A stretch of 64,000 bases of DNA, from contig NZ_CP134145.1 in the NCBI RefSeq assembly GCF_031583595.1, positions 2,046,001 to 2,110,000 on the forward strand, given 5' to 3'. The notes beneath the pieces were generated by a model. That model was not told the DNA's origin. It was given only the letters and a program-made list of their open reading frames with translations, and searched no databases. Made by a program: the position numbers and the translations under genes. Source of the stretch: Thalassotalea psychrophila. GTDB taxonomy: Bacteria; Pseudomonadota; Gammaproteobacteria; Enterobacterales; Alteromonadaceae. Positions 9,167-18,304 of the stretch are shown piece after piece (position 1 is the stretch's first letter; each line of letters opens with the position of its first letter).

Positions 9167-10447
9167 TTATTTCCAGTTGGCTTTATATACGCGTAGTAGG
9201 TTTTCGCCTAAGAAGCCACGGATTTCAACTTCACTCCAACCATGATCTTGCTCAAGAATGGCTACGATATCCCAAATGTGTTCAGAAGCGATATTAGTTG
9301 CTGGTGCGCCAAAGCCTTTTTCTGGAGGAAATACTTCATATTGACGTACACCTTTCATAAAGAAGTCACTGGCGTTGTGCATATAATCGGTGGCATAGCA
9401 GGTTTTATCTTTACCGATTAAATTGGCCGTATAAACAATTTGTTCAACCAATCGTTCTGGCGAAGAGTCTAAGTCTTCATTCATAAATATACCAACCCCA
9501 ACACTACAAATAGCGCCACCAGTAGAAGCAACTGCTTTCATTGCTTCATCTGACATATTACGACCCATAACTTGTAACTTGTCAGGGTTAGAGTGTGATG
9601 CAACAATTGGTTTGGTACTTGTTTTTGCCACATCCAGACAGGTTTGGTTAGATGAATGCGAACAATCCATTACCATGCCGAGTTTATTCGCTCTTTGCAC
9701 CATCTCTTTACCTAAGTTGGTTAAGCCAGATGCTTGTTTAGAACCACCGCCAGCAAGGGCGTTGTCGTTGTTATAGATCATGTTGGTAACACGTACGCCG
9801 CGTTTATACGCTTCATCTAATTGCGATGGGTCATCAATGGCATAGTCGGTGCCCTGAGTGTTGAAGATAACCGCAATTTTTCCGTCTTTTTTTGCTTGTA
9901 AAATTGAATCAACCCCATCAATCAACACAAAGTCATCGTTACTATCAATAATTTTTCGAGAGCGATCTAATCGTTCCATCACTGGCATTTCACCATCACC
10001 TGGGTAAGCAAAGGCCGTAACTGAAACGGCAGACGCACCGGAATCTAAATTACGCTGTATGCCATCGGCAAATGTTACCTCTGGCATCCACACCATACCA
10101 ACCGAGCCAATCATTACTGAGTTTATATAGATGGCATCTTGGTATTTTGTTTGTGCTTTTTTAGCACGTGTTTGTTGCTCTTTACTGCGGCTTAAATCAT
10201 AGGCTTCTCCTAAAAATTTACCACGTTCTTGTAGTTGCTGTTCGGTTTTACCGCGCGGGTTCCATAACGTTGCTTTAGTATCAACATTACTTATTACCTT
10301 GCCATCTACTTCATATTGGTCGGCAGTAGCACTGTAACCTTGATGAACGCCTGTATTTTGGACCTTTGCTTCGTCGCCCGCATTATAACTAAATGAACTG
10401 AATGCAACAGACATGGTTAACGCTAGTATGGTTATTTGGGTTTTCAT
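9167..10447 (-). CDS. Exported M19 (membrane dipeptidase)-like protein, degenerate metal site, copy 1
   Basis: Protein of 426 residues with a signal peptide and an M19-like TIM barrel. Compared with the renal dipeptidase pattern, DCSHSS (His264), ASHSN (His285), Arg296 and ATDY (Asp354) are conserved. The N-terminal HxD metal motif is replaced (INSVMIG, residues 108-114). The metal-bridging Glu is Gln198 (NTQG), and the substrate His is Tyr225. So only part of the di-zinc centre is present. It follows copy 2 by 56 bp with AAGGTG before its ATG, so both are probably one transcript. Activity as a true dipeptidase is doubtful; an altered amide hydrolase or a binding protein is possible. Confidence 0.85.
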   Translation of the reverse strand: MKTQITILALTMSVAFSSFSYNAGDEAKVQNTGVHQGYSATADQYEVDGKVISNVDTKATLWNPRGKTEQQLQERGKFLGEAYDLSRSKEQQTRAKKAQTKYQDAIYINSVMIGSVGMVWMPEVTFADGIQRNLDSGASAVSVTAFAYPGDGEMPVMERLDRSRKIIDSNDDFVLIDGVDSILQAKKDGKIAVIFNTQGTDYAIDDPSQLDEAYKRGVRVTNMIYNNDNALAGGGSKQASGLTNLGKEMVQRANKLGMVMDCSHSSNQTCLDVAKTSTKPIVASHSNPDKLQVMGRNMSDEAMKAVASTGGAICSVGVGIFMNEDLDSSPERLVEQIVYTANLIGKDKTCYATDYMHNASDFFMKGVRQYEVFPPEKGFGAPATNIASEHIWDIVAILEQDHGWSEVEIRGFLGENLLRVYKANWK

Positions 10448-10503
10448 AAAAACACCTTAGGGTTTATTTCAAGATTAAATTGTGTAATTCAATGACTGAT
10501 TTA

Positions 10504-11757
10504 TTACTTCCAGTTAGCTTCATAAACACGCATTAGGTTTTCACCTAGGAAACCAGTTATTTCTTTTTCAGACCAGTCATACTTACTTTCTAGTATTGCA
10601 GCCACATCCCAAATGTTTTCTGGTGCAATGTTGCTAATTGGTGCGCCAAACCCAAGCTCAGGTGGGTATACATCGGTATTACTTACATCACGTTTGTAGA
10701 AATCTAAAATGTTGTGAACATAATCAGTTGCGAAACATACGCGTTCTTTACCAATCAATTCAGCAATATAGACAACATGTTCTACATATCGCTCTGGTGA
10801 TGCATCGGCTTCTTCATTCAAGAACATACCAACACCTGTAGGGCAAACGACACCGCCCGTTGATGCAACCGCTTTAATCGCTTCATCTGACATGTTACGA
10901 GATACATCGTATAACGCTTGTGAATTTGAATGCGTGGCAATAATTGGCTTAGTTGCTATTTTTGCAGCATCAATTGCGGCTTGATTTGATGAGTGAGATA
11001 CATCAATTAAAATACCGGATTTTTGCGCTTCAACAACCCACTGTTTACCTAAGTCAGTTAAACCTAAATCTTGTGTTGAACCACCACCTGCTAACATATT
11101 GTTGTTGTTGTAGGTAAAGTTCATTGAACGTATGCCGTGCTCGTATGATTTATGCGCATGGCCCGCTAAATCGTCAGCAACGTAATCTGCCCCTTGAGTG
11201 TTGTACATAACCGCCATATTACCTTCAGCTTTTGCTCTGCGGATATCGGCAACGCCGTTAACTTTGATCATTCCTTGATCTTCAATTACTTTATCAGATG
11301 CTTTTGTAACGCTATAAGCACTACCACCTTCAGGAATTGCCGCAGGGAAGGCGTAAACAGTACCTCCAGTCAATGACATGCCCGCATCTTGGTTGCGTTT
11401 TACACCCTTAGTAAATGATTCATAAGTGTTACCAATAATACCGACAGACGAAGGCAACATAGAATTAATTGCAATGGCATCTTTGTATTTAGCTCGAGAG
11501 TTATCAGCGCGAGCTTGCTGCTCTGAGGTACGGACTAGGTCGTATTTTTCGGCTAACCAAACAGCTCGTTTGATTAGTTCTTCTTTGGACTTTCCGCGAG
11601 GGCTCCAAAGGTTCGATTTGTAGTCTACATCAGATACAAAACCAGCTTTAGCGTTCCAACCATTCTTAACGTGTTCGTGTTTTTGACCTATGTCATGCGC
11701 ATTTACTGAAAAAGCTATTACTACTGATAATCCTAATGCGATTTTACTTAATTTCAT
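10504..11757 (-). CDS. Exported M19-like protein, degenerate metal site, copy 2
   Basis: Protein of 417 residues; signal peptide ending near VNA-HDIGQ. Same family as the neighbouring copy 1, with a shared N-terminal LWSPRGKS-type segment and the ending GFLGENLMRVYEANWK. His255, His276 and Arg287 are retained, as is the Asp of FATDY. The HxD motif is lost (INSMLPSS) and the bridging Glu is Gln188. Unlike the other three copies it lacks the Cys pair around the first His motif (IDVSHSSNQAA). GAGGT precedes the ATG. It is the first gene of a minus-strand unit with copy 1 and is divergent from an AraC regulator, with a candidate operator 107 bp upstream of its start. Confidence 0.85.
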   Translation of the reverse strand: MKLSKIALGLSVVIAFSVNAHDIGQKHEHVKNGWNAKAGFVSDVDYKSNLWSPRGKSKEELIKRAVWLAEKYDLVRTSEQQARADNSRAKYKDAIAINSMLPSSVGIIGNTYESFTKGVKRNQDAGMSLTGGTVYAFPAAIPEGGSAYSVTKASDKVIEDQGMIKVNGVADIRRAKAEGNMAVMYNTQGADYVADDLAGHAHKSYEHGIRSMNFTYNNNNMLAGGGSTQDLGLTDLGKQWVVEAQKSGILIDVSHSSNQAAIDAAKIATKPIIATHSNSQALYDVSRNMSDEAIKAVASTGGVVCPTGVGMFLNEEADASPERYVEHVVYIAELIGKERVCFATDYVHNILDFYKRDVSNTDVYPPELGFGAPISNIAPENIWDVAAILESKYDWSEKEITGFLGENLMRVYEANWK

Positions 11758-11863
11758 AAACGTACCTCGTTGTTGATAGTAATGTTAATCTTGGTAAGCA
11801 AAGAACATGGCGTTTGTCCTTGTACCGTTGATGATTTCATTCTACAGTTACAACAGATTAAAA

Positions 11864-11884
11864 ATTACCATTAGATGCCGCTTG
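11864..11884. promoter_or_regulatory. Candidate AraC-type operator between M19 copy 2 and AraC gene
   Basis: ACCATTAGAT then GCCGCTTG at a 10-bp period, in the divergent intergenic region. The motif starts 107 bp from the M19 start codon, exactly the same distance as at 14510. Confidence 0.58.
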
Positions 11885-11959
11885 TCTAAAGGTTACAAAA
11901 TTTTTACATGTTAAATACGTTTAACAACACATTTACATTCGTCAGTTTAGGGAATTGGC

Positions 11960-12964
11960 ATGAAACGTTCGTTGCATTTGATTGACTCTACAGTAGCTAT
12001 GCCGGTAATTCGTTATCTGCAGCACATAAATGCACCTGTTATAGATTTGATGGAACAAGCAGAAATTCCATTGTCGTTATTAGAAAATAAAGCACAAAAG
12101 CTGCCAGCGTATCCCTGGTGGAAGTTAATGCAACTTGCTTATGATCAAACTCAAGATAGGGCGTTTGGATTTCATATCGATGAGCAGCAAAAATTATCGA
12201 TACTTGATCCAATAATGCAACAAATAAGCCATCAATCGAATAGCGTTTATGATGCACTGGTAAATTTTATTTATATGCGTAATAGCGTTTCGTCACATGG
12301 TAAGTTTTGGTTGACTAAACAAAGTAAGGGCGCTTGGTTTATCCGTGGACGAAGTGAATTTGACCCGAAATACGGTGTGGTTCCAATGGAGCAGGTTGTA
12401 TTTGCCAATATGCTGCGCTTGCTTAGAGTGTTCACTTTGAAGAAGTGGTCACCTAAATTGATCACCTTAGTTCAGCAAGATAAGCATAAAATATTTAAGC
12501 AATATTACCCTCATGCAATGATTTCTGAAAATAACTTATATACCGGATTCTATATTCCTGATTCAATTTTAGGCAAATTGAACCCACAATTGCTAGGGAA
12601 ACAAATTGTCACTCAAGGCGAAGCAATTTTGCCGGAAACCTTTGCTGAAACATTATATCAGGCACTGTTGCCTTATCGACGGGTTAAGTTACCCGAACTA
12701 AAAGAAGTACCCGAAAAAATAGGCTTGTCGTTAAGACAAATACAGCGACGACTCGCAAAAGAGGGCACCAACTATAAAGAAATTATTGCGCGAATTCGTT
12801 TTGAGTTCGCTAAAGAATGGTTACTTAATTTTGACTATAAAATTACCGACATTGCTACTGCGTTAAATTACAGCTCTCCTGGGCATTTTACTCGCGCATT
12901 TAAGCAATGGAGTGGGATAACGCCAAAAGATTATCGTAATTTACCCAGCGTAAAGAAACGATAA
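11960..12964 (+). CDS. AraC-family transcriptional regulator (arabinose-binding-like N-domain)
   Basis: DNA-binding regulator of 334 residues. Residues ~15-200 form the ligand-sensing domain of the Arabinose_bd type seen in OruR/ArgR-like AraC proteins. Residues ~235-330 form the double helix-turn-helix; helix signatures are LSLRQIQRRLAKEG and IATALNYSSPGHFTRAFKQWSG, ending in TPKDYR. GGGAATT precedes the ATG. It is divergent from M19 copy 2, with a 202-bp shared control region holding a direct-repeat operator candidate, so it most likely controls the M19 unit and itself. It resembles the regulators at 14594 and 55536 in the DNA-binding domain. Effector unknown. Confidence 0.9.
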   Translation: MKRSLHLIDSTVAMPVIRYLQHINAPVIDLMEQAEIPLSLLENKAQKLPAYPWWKLMQLAYDQTQDRAFGFHIDEQQKLSILDPIMQQISHQSNSVYDALVNFIYMRNSVSSHGKFWLTKQSKGAWFIRGRSEFDPKYGVVPMEQVVFANMLRLLRVFTLKKWSPKLITLVQQDKHKIFKQYYPHAMISENNLYTGFYIPDSILGKLNPQLLGKQIVTQGEAILPETFAETLYQALLPYRRVKLPELKEVPEKIGLSLRQIQRRLAKEGTNYKEIIARIRFEFAKEWLLNFDYKITDIATALNYSSPGHFTRAFKQWSGITPKDYRNLPSVKKR

Positions 12965-13043
12965 ATCAATTTAGAGCTCACTTATTTTAATGTATCCGCA
13001 ATGTTGAAATATTAGTTGAAGTCTATTTACAATAAAATAAAGT

Positions 13044-13080
13044 AAAACGCCGCTAAGAAATTTAGCGGCGTTTTATTTTT
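13044..13080 (+). terminator. Strong terminator after the AraC gene
   Basis: Perfect 13-bp arms AAAACGCCGCTAA (13044-13056) and TTAGCGGCGTTTT (13062-13074) with a 5-base loop and a T-rich tail. The A-run on the left could also serve the opposite strand. Confidence 0.9.
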
Positions 13081-13161
13081 AAGTTTGATAACTAAGGGCT
13101 TTTATCGCCTTCGATCATTATCTTAGCTATCAATTGAATTGTCAGTGAATTAATTTGGTTA

Positions 13162-14403
13162 TTAACTTTTTGACCAAACTTGTTTGTATACACGTAACAC
13201 GTTTTCACCAAGTACGCCGCGAATATCTTGCTCAGACCAACCGTATTTTTGCTCTAATACTGGTACCGCACCCCAAATGTCAGAAGCAAAAGCTTGTTCA
13301 GCCGGTGTTGCATAACCAGACTCTGGTGGGTAACGCTCAGGGCTACGTACGATTACTTCAAAGGCATCGGCTAGGGTGTGAGTAAAGTCTGCAGCAAAAC
13401 CTACGTGTTTACGACCGTCTAAGTCAGTGTTTTCACTGATAACTGTTGCCACATAATTAATCGCGATAGCAATGTCTTCTGATGAGGCTGTACCTTCATC
13501 ATTCATAAATGGGCCTAAGAATGTCGGTGAAATAGTTCCACCAGTTTTGGCTATGGCAATAATCGCTTCATCTGAAATATTACGTGATACATCGTGCACA
13601 CCTTGTGCGTTAGAATGCGATGCTATCATCGGCAATGTAGTAATTTTAGCGGCATCTAAACAGGTTTTATCTGATGAATGAGAACAATCAACAATAATAT
13701 TATGTTTGTTGTACATTTTAACCAGGGCTTTACCCGTATTTGTTAAGCCTTTATCGGCCTCTGTACGGCTTTTGTTACCACCGGTAGCTAAGTGGTTGTC
13801 AACGTTATAGGCAAAGTTGGCGGTTAAAATACCCGCGTTCTTCATCTCAATAACCTGATCTTCCATAGTCAGTGGGTCAATAAAATCTGAGCCTTGAATA
13901 TTGTACACTACGCCTAATTGTTCATTTTTCTTGGCGCTATAAATATCTTCGACTGAATCGACATGCATAGTGTGATCCAATGAGTCAACAACAGCTTTTG
14001 CACGTATTGCATTGTCCACTGGAGAGGCACCAACTAACTTAGCATCACCGTTAGATACGGTTGCTGATTCTAGAGTAATGTTGTGCTCATAAGAGTTCCA
14101 AAGTGCTTGTTCATAAGAGGCTTCATCGGCGCCAGCAAAGCCTGCGGTAGTTACGTGCAATGTGTTTATCACTATCGCATCTTTATAACGTTTAATAGTG
14201 GCATTATCTTTTGCGCGGTCTTCTTCAGTGCGTGGATTTGATACATCAACCAAGAATTTAATACGCTCGGTAATTTGTGCATCAGTTTTACCGTAAGAGT
14301 TGTAGTACTTACCATGTACATCATCGGTAAGTTCGATTTTTGCAGCCATTGCACCGGCAGAAAATACGGCTGCTACTGTTAACGCTAATATTGATTTATT
14401 CAT
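13162..14403 (-). CDS. Exported M19-like protein, degenerate metal site, copy 3
   Basis: Protein of 413 residues with a signal peptide (cut near AMA-AKIELT). The M19 barrel is recognisable: His242 (DCSHSSDKTC), His263 (ASHSN), Arg274 and the Asp of FAADF are kept. The HxD position reads INTLHVTT and the bridging Glu is Gln170 (NIQG). Cys240 and Cys248 flank the first His as in copies 1 and 4 and could form a disulfide in the periplasm. AGGA lies before the ATG. It is a single-gene unit, divergent from a second AraC gene, with an operator candidate 107 bp upstream. Function probably parallels copies 1 and 2 on a related substrate. Confidence 0.85.
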   Translation of the reverse strand: MNKSILALTVAAVFSAGAMAAKIELTDDVHGKYYNSYGKTDAQITERIKFLVDVSNPRTEEDRAKDNATIKRYKDAIVINTLHVTTAGFAGADEASYEQALWNSYEHNITLESATVSNGDAKLVGASPVDNAIRAKAVVDSLDHTMHVDSVEDIYSAKKNEQLGVVYNIQGSDFIDPLTMEDQVIEMKNAGILTANFAYNVDNHLATGGNKSRTEADKGLTNTGKALVKMYNKHNIIVDCSHSSDKTCLDAAKITTLPMIASHSNAQGVHDVSRNISDEAIIAIAKTGGTISPTFLGPFMNDEGTASSEDIAIAINYVATVISENTDLDGRKHVGFAADFTHTLADAFEVIVRSPERYPPESGYATPAEQAFASDIWGAVPVLEQKYGWSEQDIRGVLGENVLRVYKQVWSKS

Positions 14404-14509
14404 GGTAAATATTCCTATTTAATTTAAGATTTATTACTATTCCAAGTAACCTTGTATTTAGTCCTTGAAAATTTCTGAAGCTATAATAGGATGAAGGTAA
14501 CGATTTTGG

Positions 14510-14530
14510 TTTACCATTTTGCGCCATTAC
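14510..14530. promoter_or_regulatory. Candidate AraC-type operator between M19 copy 3 and AraC gene
   Basis: ACCATTTTGC then GCCATTAC with a 10-bp period. It lies 107 bp from the M19 copy 3 start codon and about 65 bp before the divergent AraC start. Confidence 0.62.
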
Positions 14531-14593
14531 GTTTGGTTACAGAATTGTTAATACTTCATCACTGAAGCCGTGTTGATAACGAGCAGGGGTATT

Positions 14594-15583
14594 ATGGCTA
14601 GTACACACTTATTGAGAGCGAAATTAATTTACCCGATAATTGAGGTTTTGCGGGAAATTCATGCACCTGTACACAAGGTGCTAGAGCAGGCTCATATCCC
14701 CTTTGATATTGAAAATGATGAAGAGTTACTGATTGCTGGTATGGCACTTAGGAAACTGATGGCGATTGTTGAACGTGATTATAAAATGCCCGCACTGGGT
14801 TATCGAATTGTTGAATTAGGTGGCTTGGAGCATATTTCCAATATTGTTGAAAAGATGAAAGTTGAGGGCGAAACGCTATTTCATTGCCTGCAAATTTTTT
14901 GTGAGTCGGTTAATGCTATTGTTAATGAAGCAAAAAATTGGACCGAGAAGACCAGTGAAGGAGTTTGGCTTTGTCATCAGTCCACTGAGCATTTACCATT
15001 AGGTAAGAATGTGATGGAGCAATACGTTATTGCGGTGTTTGTATCTCTAGTTCGCATCTATGCTGGTAACTCCTGGCGGCCACAAATGGTATGGTTTGAG
15101 CGGCTCGATGCAACGGCGGATCAAGCGGAAATGATCTTGGGTACACAAGTATTTCGGGGGCAGTCTTGTACTAAGGTTTTTATCGAACACCAGTATGCGT
15201 TAAAACCAAACCCATTTAAGCAAAAACAAAGTGAGATCAATCTTGAACAAATAACTCTAGGAAAATTCAAAGACACGCTGCAAGCAATGCTAGCGCCACA
15301 CTTTAAAAGCTTTGTCCCTTCTATTACTGATGCGGCGCTGATCACCGGTAAAAGCAAACGCAGCATTCAGCGTTACTTGCAAAATGAAGGGTTAAGCTAT
15401 CGAGATTTAATAGGGAAAATGCGCTTTGATATTGCCAAAAAACGTTTATCAAAGAGTGATGATACCGTTGTAGAAATTGCCGCTGATCTAGGCTATAGCT
15501 CTATTGCGCATTTTACCCGTGCGTTTAAACGTTGGCAGGGAATGACGCCAAGCCAATTTCGACAGAAGCAAAGTGTAAAATAA
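14594..15583 (+). CDS. AraC-family transcriptional regulator (arabinose-binding-like N-domain)
   Basis: Regulator of 329 residues. The start at ATG 14594 is chosen because AGGGGT sits 4 bases before it; an in-frame alternative codon at 14570 would add 8 residues. The N-terminal ~210 residues are the Arabinose_bd-type sensing domain. Two C-terminal helix-turn-helix units carry KSKRSIQRYLQNEG and IAADLGYSSIAHFTRAFKRWQG. It sits between two M19-like genes: divergent from copy 3 and convergent with copy 4. It is therefore the obvious candidate regulator for copy 3, through the direct repeat at 14510. The same protein subfamily occurs at 11960 and 55536. Confidence 0.9.
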   Translation: MASTHLLRAKLIYPIIEVLREIHAPVHKVLEQAHIPFDIENDEELLIAGMALRKLMAIVERDYKMPALGYRIVELGGLEHISNIVEKMKVEGETLFHCLQIFCESVNAIVNEAKNWTEKTSEGVWLCHQSTEHLPLGKNVMEQYVIAVFVSLVRIYAGNSWRPQMVWFERLDATADQAEMILGTQVFRGQSCTKVFIEHQYALKPNPFKQKQSEINLEQITLGKFKDTLQAMLAPHFKSFVPSITDAALITGKSKRSIQRYLQNEGLSYRDLIGKMRFDIAKKRLSKSDDTVVEIAADLGYSSIAHFTRAFKRWQGMTPSQFRQKQSVK

Positions 15584-15588
15584 AACGG

Positions 15589-15618
15589 AAAAAAATCAGA
15601 GCAGTGGAAACTGCTCTG
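15589..15618 (-). terminator. Terminator of M19 copy 4 (minus strand)
   Basis: Arms CAGAGCAGT (15597-15605) and ACTGCTCTG (15610-15618), loop GGAA. On the minus strand the hairpin is followed by a T-run (plus-strand A-run 15589-15595). Confidence 0.8.
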
Positions 15619-15643
15619 CTTGTCATTGTGTTTGTTGATCATT

Positions 15644-16936
15644 TTATTGCCAGTTAGCTTTATAAACCCGAATGAGGTTACCCCCCAACAAGCCTTTGAT
15701 TTCATTTTCATTCCAACCGTAAATTTCTTCTAGTGCTCGTACTACGCCCCAAATTTCCCCTGGCATACCCATATGAGATGGAGAGGCGTAACCCATAGAT
15801 TCAGGGAATGCATCTGGATTGTTTAAAATCCACATTAATGTACCTGCGTAGTTATATACAAAGTCTGAACCTGCGCAAACGTGCTCTCTGCCGGAAATAT
15901 TACCTACATATTCAATATGTTTGGCAATATCCATAGGGCGCGCCATACCTTGCGGGTTTAAAAAACCGCCGATAAAGTTAATGCAAATCGCACCACCAGT
16001 TGCAGCAACAGCTTTCATTGCTTTATCTGAGTTATTACGACCAATGGGTTGTAAAGTAGCGTTATTTGAATGCGACATTATCATTGGGCGCGAGGTAATT
16101 GATGCTGCGTCAAAACAGGTTTGATCTGATGAATGAGAACAATCAACCACCATGCCAACCCGGTTCATTTCATTAATGGCCTGCTTGCCTAAGTCGGTCA
16201 CACCATCATTACTGCCATCTTCATTTGAAACAGTACCACCACCCCAAATATTGTCTTGATTGTAGGTGAAGTTAGCGGTCCTTAAGCCTAAGTTATAGTA
16301 TTTTTCAATATTGCTAATTTCGCCGCCGAAGGCATTCATACTTTGAAAGTTATAAAATTGCGCTAATTTTCCTGCCTTTAAGGCTATATCAAAATCAGCC
16401 ACGCTTTTAATTTGATGATACCGGTCACTATTATCACTAATGTATTTGTTAAAGGTTTCAATCCTATCAAATACTTCTTCAACGGATTTATCACTACCAT
16501 TTGATACCGTTACCGACATTGAAGTGAATTGGTTTTCACGAAAATGCTCCATATATTCTTCGTACTGCTTCATGGTGATGTCTGCTGGAAAACCAGGTGC
16601 TGCAATCACAATGGAGTCGATATTATGGACGCCTTTATATTTCGCCATCATTTCTGCATCGCCGACCATTTCGGCTTCTGAGCGAGGATGCATTACTTCT
16701 AATAAGTAATCGACAAACTTTGGAAATTCATTTTTATCTTTTGGACGTGGTTTGATTTCAAAATTTACTGGCGGCGTTAGATAGTCTCGTTTACTAAGCT
16801 CGGCTTTTTCAATTGCTGAAGGCCCTGTATCTGCTACTGGCTCAGCCTTAGCTGTAGTTTCTGAGCTTGCTGTTGCACAAGCTGTAGCGGTAACTACCAA
16901 AGCAACTGTAAGAATATTGTAGTTAAACTTCATCAT
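15644..16936 (-). CDS. Exported M19-like protein, degenerate metal site, copy 4 (possible lipoprotein)
   Basis: Protein of 430 residues, the most divergent of the four. The N-terminal signal ends ...VVTATAC-ATASS. Cys20 could be lipidated, though the lipobox is imperfect, with Ala rather than Leu at -3. His268 (DCSHSSDQTC), His289 (MSHSN), Arg300 and the Asp of AGSDF are retained. The HxD site reads IDSIVIAA and the bridging Glu is Gln198 (NFQS). A second Met codon directly follows the first; GGGAAAG upstream can serve either. It is convergent with the AraC gene ending at 15583 and has its own terminator. I did not find the 10-bp-period operator upstream, so its control may differ. Confidence 0.83.
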   Translation of the reverse strand: MMKFNYNILTVALVVTATACATASSETTAKAEPVADTGPSAIEKAELSKRDYLTPPVNFEIKPRPKDKNEFPKFVDYLLEVMHPRSEAEMVGDAEMMAKYKGVHNIDSIVIAAPGFPADITMKQYEEYMEHFRENQFTSMSVTVSNGSDKSVEEVFDRIETFNKYISDNSDRYHQIKSVADFDIALKAGKLAQFYNFQSMNAFGGEISNIEKYYNLGLRTANFTYNQDNIWGGGTVSNEDGSNDGVTDLGKQAINEMNRVGMVVDCSHSSDQTCFDAASITSRPMIMSHSNNATLQPIGRNNSDKAMKAVAATGGAICINFIGGFLNPQGMARPMDIAKHIEYVGNISGREHVCAGSDFVYNYAGTLMWILNNPDAFPESMGYASPSHMGMPGEIWGVVRALEEIYGWNENEIKGLLGGNLIRVYKANWQ

Positions 16937-17079
16937 ATTTAGTCTTTCCCATGCTAAATGATATTTATATTTAAGGATTGTTATTAGTGACTTGCCGAAT
17001 TCACAAATAAATCGACAGTTACCTATAAATATAGTCGGTCAAAATTTTTATACTTATTATTTAGTGTAAATTGTTTAAC

Positions 17080-17101
17080 AACTTACATAAGTTGGTAAGT
17101 T
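17080..17101. promoter_or_regulatory. Inverted repeat, possible operator
   Basis: AACTTAC (17080-17086) and GTAAGTT (17095-17101), perfect 7-bp arms separated by 8 bp, upstream of M19 copy 4. Confidence 0.4.
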
Positions 17102-17232
17102 ATTGAAGCTCTGCTTGAAAATAAATGTGCAAAGTATAAAGCGGCCCGTTATTAACGGGCTGTTTGCTTATTCGTTTCAATTATATGCAACACTTCTTTA
17201 GAAATTCCTGTTAGTTCAAATAAATTGAATTG

Positions 17233-17260
17233 AATCATCAAATCATTGCGTTTTTTTTAA
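17233..17260 (+). promoter_or_regulatory. Promoter element shared with the DoxX-2 operon
   Basis: AATCATCAAA-N3-TTGCGTT followed by a T-run, about 105 bp upstream of the NmrA-like gene. The same element with only 3 mismatches in 26 positions occurs at 22388-22415, about 96 bp upstream of the second DoxX gene. It is probably a common regulator site of the stress block. Confidence 0.55.
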
Positions 17261-17364
17261 TCAATAGATTACATTAATATACCTCCATCGAACGAACACT
17301 ACACACAAAAAGGCGCATAGCCTTAAGGTAAAACGAAATGTTAAAATCACTTTGGAGAAAATTT

Positions 17365-18243
17365 ATGAACAATCAAACTACATTAATCATTGGTGCAGCA
17401 GGTAATAACGGTGTTGCGACTATCGATGCAATAATTAACAAGAAGCAAACAAAAGACACTATCCGTGCAGCGGTTCGTAGCGCTGATAAAGCCGCTGAAC
17501 TTAAACGCAAGTTTCCAGCAATTGAAACTGTGATCATTGATCTTAATAAGCCAGAAACATTAACTGCCGCATATCAAGGTGTAACTAAGGTATTTATGAT
17601 ACCTGGCAATGTTGAAGAAAGAGAGCAACATGCTAAGAATGCAATTGATGCTGCAGTTCAAGCAGGAAGTGTTGAACAATTTGTATTTTACTCAGTGTTT
17701 GGCGCTGAATATGAGTCAATTTTATTTGGACGTCAATTTAGAGCAGGTGAAAAATACCTAGAGCAATCAGGCCTTAACTGGACTCACTTACGCACAATAT
17801 TCTTCCAAGATAACTTCTTTGGTTGGGCTGATGGAGTTAAACAAGGCGGATTATATTTTGGTATTCGAGAAGGTAGCTTAGCCCCATTAAATGTTGCTGA
17901 TATTGGTGAAATTGCAGCAAATATTTTAACAACAGTTGGCCATACTAATAAAGCCTATAACATTACCGGTCCAGAATTATTAACTGGTGATGCAATGGCT
18001 CAAGTATTTGCTGATGTAACGGGTAAAGAAGTTGCTTATATTTCTCCTTCGCAAGAACAAACGTTAGATTCGCTATTATCAACCGGCTGGCCACAATGGC
18101 AAGCAGAAGGTATGTTGGAATTATTTGAAGTGTTTGCAACTAATCAAGCGGCAGTTATCAGCCCTGATGGTGAGACATTACTAGGTCGCCCTTTAACAAC
18201 TCTTAAAGAGTTTATCTCACAAAACAAAGCGGCGTTTGTGTAA
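17365..18243 (+). CDS. NmrA-like NAD(P)-binding protein (atypical SDR, quinone reductase type)
   Basis: Protein of 292 residues from ATG 17365, chosen because TTGGAG lies 7 bases upstream; another ATG at 17338 would add 9 residues. The N-terminus has the dinucleotide motif GAAGNNG. The NmrA-like pattern continues with VTKVFMIPG and a YSVFGAE segment. It lacks the canonical YxxxK catalytic pair, typical of the NmrA/QOR2 atypical SDR group that senses or oxidises NAD(P)H, often with quinones. It lies convergent to the LysR gene and shares a promoter motif with the second DoxX operon, consistent with membership of a redox or electrophile response. Substrate unknown. Confidence 0.82.
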   Translation: MNNQTTLIIGAAGNNGVATIDAIINKKQTKDTIRAAVRSADKAAELKRKFPAIETVIIDLNKPETLTAAYQGVTKVFMIPGNVEEREQHAKNAIDAAVQAGSVEQFVFYSVFGAEYESILFGRQFRAGEKYLEQSGLNWTHLRTIFFQDNFFGWADGVKQGGLYFGIREGSLAPLNVADIGEIAANILTTVGHTNKAYNITGPELLTGDAMAQVFADVTGKEVAYISPSQEQTLDSLLSTGWPQWQAEGMLELFEVFATNQAAVISPDGETLLGRPLTTLKEFISQNKAAFV

Positions 18244-18268
18244 AACAATTTAATAAAAGAGATATAAT

Positions 18269-18304
18269 AAAAGCCAACCTATAGTTAATAGGTTGGCTTT
18301 TTTG
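18269..18304. terminator. Terminator after the NmrA-like gene
   Basis: Perfect 12-bp arms AAGCCAACCTAT (18271-18282) and ATAGGTTGGCTT (18288-18299), loop of 5, followed by TTTTTT. A-rich left flank makes it usable for the convergent LysR gene too. Confidence 0.9.

Larger units (their letters stand above)
16937..17364. other. Gene-free divergent region between M19 copy 4 and NmrA-like gene
   Basis: About 430 bp without a supported gene. It holds an inverted repeat AACTTAC/GTAAGTT (17080-17101), an isolated hairpin GCCCGTT/AACGGGC (17144-17160) with no long T-run, and at 17233-17260 a motif shared with the second DoxX promoter. Confidence 0.6.

Noticed and set aside
17018..17040. Fifth copy of the 10-bp-period AraC operator upstream of M19 copy 4
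   Set aside because: The first half TTACC is present, but no RCC follows 10 bp later, so it does not meet the pattern.
17144..17160. Terminator GCCCGTT/AACGGGC
   Set aside because: No upstream plus-strand gene ends here and no adequate T-run follows on either strand; possibly a relic.
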